Assembly (NCBI GenBank): GCA_026984355.1
Contig: JALSSG010000267.1
Location: 1 to 6,209, forward strand
Length of the DNA: 6,209 nucleotides
Direction of reading: 5' to 3'
DNA from: Hydrogenothermaceae bacterium
Lineage (GTDB): Bacteria > Aquificota > Aquificia > Aquificales > Hydrogenothermaceae
Shown here: positions 6,042-6,209 of the stretch, one piece after another
Layout of the letters: every line of letters starts with the position of its first letter
How positions within the stretch are numbered: the stretch's first letter is position 1
Position numbers and translations under genes: made by a program
Notes under the pieces: generated by a model
Seen by the model: only the letters and a program-made list of their open reading frames with translations
What the model was told of the DNA's origin: nothing
Database searches by the model: none

Positions 6042-6209
6042 ATACAGAATACAAACAGAAATTAGACGAGTTAAGAAAAGATATAGATAAGATAGATAAA
6101 GAAATTGTAAAACTTTTAAATGAGCGAGCTAAAATAGCAAAAGAAGTTGGTAAATTAAAAAAAGAATACAATGAACCAGTTTATGACCCTAAAAGAGAAC
6201 GTCAGATTT
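6038..6209 (+). CDS. pheA: Chorismate mutase-domain protein, probably bifunctional PheA, 3'-truncated by window
   Basis: The 57 visible residues form the start of an AroQ-class helical chorismate mutase, which converts chorismate to prephenate. Against the E. coli P-protein the active-site residues line up with a constant offset of two: R13 (Arg11), R30 (Arg28), K41 (Lys39), D50 (Asp48), R53 (Arg51) and E54 (Glu52), in LRKDIDKID, LLNERAKIAKEVGKLKK and YDPKRERQ. GAGG at 6030-6033 sits four bases before the ATG, inside the suhB end, and the ATGA overlap indicates coupling. The rest of the gene lies beyond the window. The most likely product is chorismate mutase-prephenate dehydratase (PheA), for phenylalanine synthesis. 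A stand-alone mutase or a mutase-DAHP synthase fusion cannot be excluded, so the symbol is provisional while the domain is firm. Confidence 0.85.
   Translation, partial: MNTEYKQKLDELRKDIDKIDKEIVKLLNERAKIAKEVGKLKKEYNEPVYDPKRERQI

Noticed and set aside
5926..6171. Minus-strand 81-residue frame across the suhB-pheA junction
   Set aside because: It is antisense to the SuhB C-terminus and the chorismate mutase active-site helix, and is Ser/Phe/Leu-rich as complement shadows of Lys/Glu-rich genes usually are.

Overview
The window is AT-rich bacterial chromosome (roughly one third G+C by eye). Genes are packed tightly, with start/stop overlaps, purine-rich ribosome binding sites, and heavy use of AGA for arginine and ATA for isoleucine. 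Lysine- and glutamate-rich proteins and the gene mix (PepQ-like M24 peptidase, RdgB, M20 deacylase, ThiO, Pgk, SuhB, PheA) would suit a low-GC thermophilic chemolithotroph such as a Hydrogenothermaceae member of the Aquificales (Sulfurihydrogenibium/Persephonella type). That assignment is inference from composition and general familiarity, not a database match.

Layout. Positions 1-2399 (+ strand) hold a compact three-gene run: the C-terminal catalytic part of an M24 Xaa-Pro-type metallopeptidase (its start lies before the window), the house-cleaning nucleotide pyrophosphatase rdgB, and an M20-family metallo-deacylase/peptidase. All three overlap end to start. Positions 2363-3911 (- strand) hold a convergent pair: glycine oxidase thiO followed by a GNAT acetyltransferase whose start overlaps or abuts the thiO stop. 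The M20 and GNAT genes overlap tail to tail by 37 bp, so no intergenic terminator separates the two convergent units. Positions 3912-4036 form the only real intergenic gap, a 125-bp divergent regulatory region with a 13-bp perfect inverted repeat, candidate promoters facing both ways and a strong RBS on each side. Positions 4037-6209 (+ strand) hold pgk (TTG start), suhB and the 5' end of a chorismate mutase-domain gene, probably pheA.

Functionally this is housekeeping metabolism: peptide turnover and nucleotide-pool cleaning; the imino-acid precursor for thiamine through ThiO, an O2-dependent route consistent with a microaerobic or aerobic host; glycolysis/gluconeogenesis (Pgk); inositol-phosphate or related sugar-phosphate hydrolysis (SuhB); and entry to phenylalanine synthesis (PheA). 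I see no mobile element, CRISPR array, RNA gene, defence locus or unknown system. The points most worth checking are the inverted repeat between thiO and pgk, the 37-bp convergent coding overlap, the pgk TTG start, and cysteine/lysine substitutions in otherwise canonical Pgk motifs.
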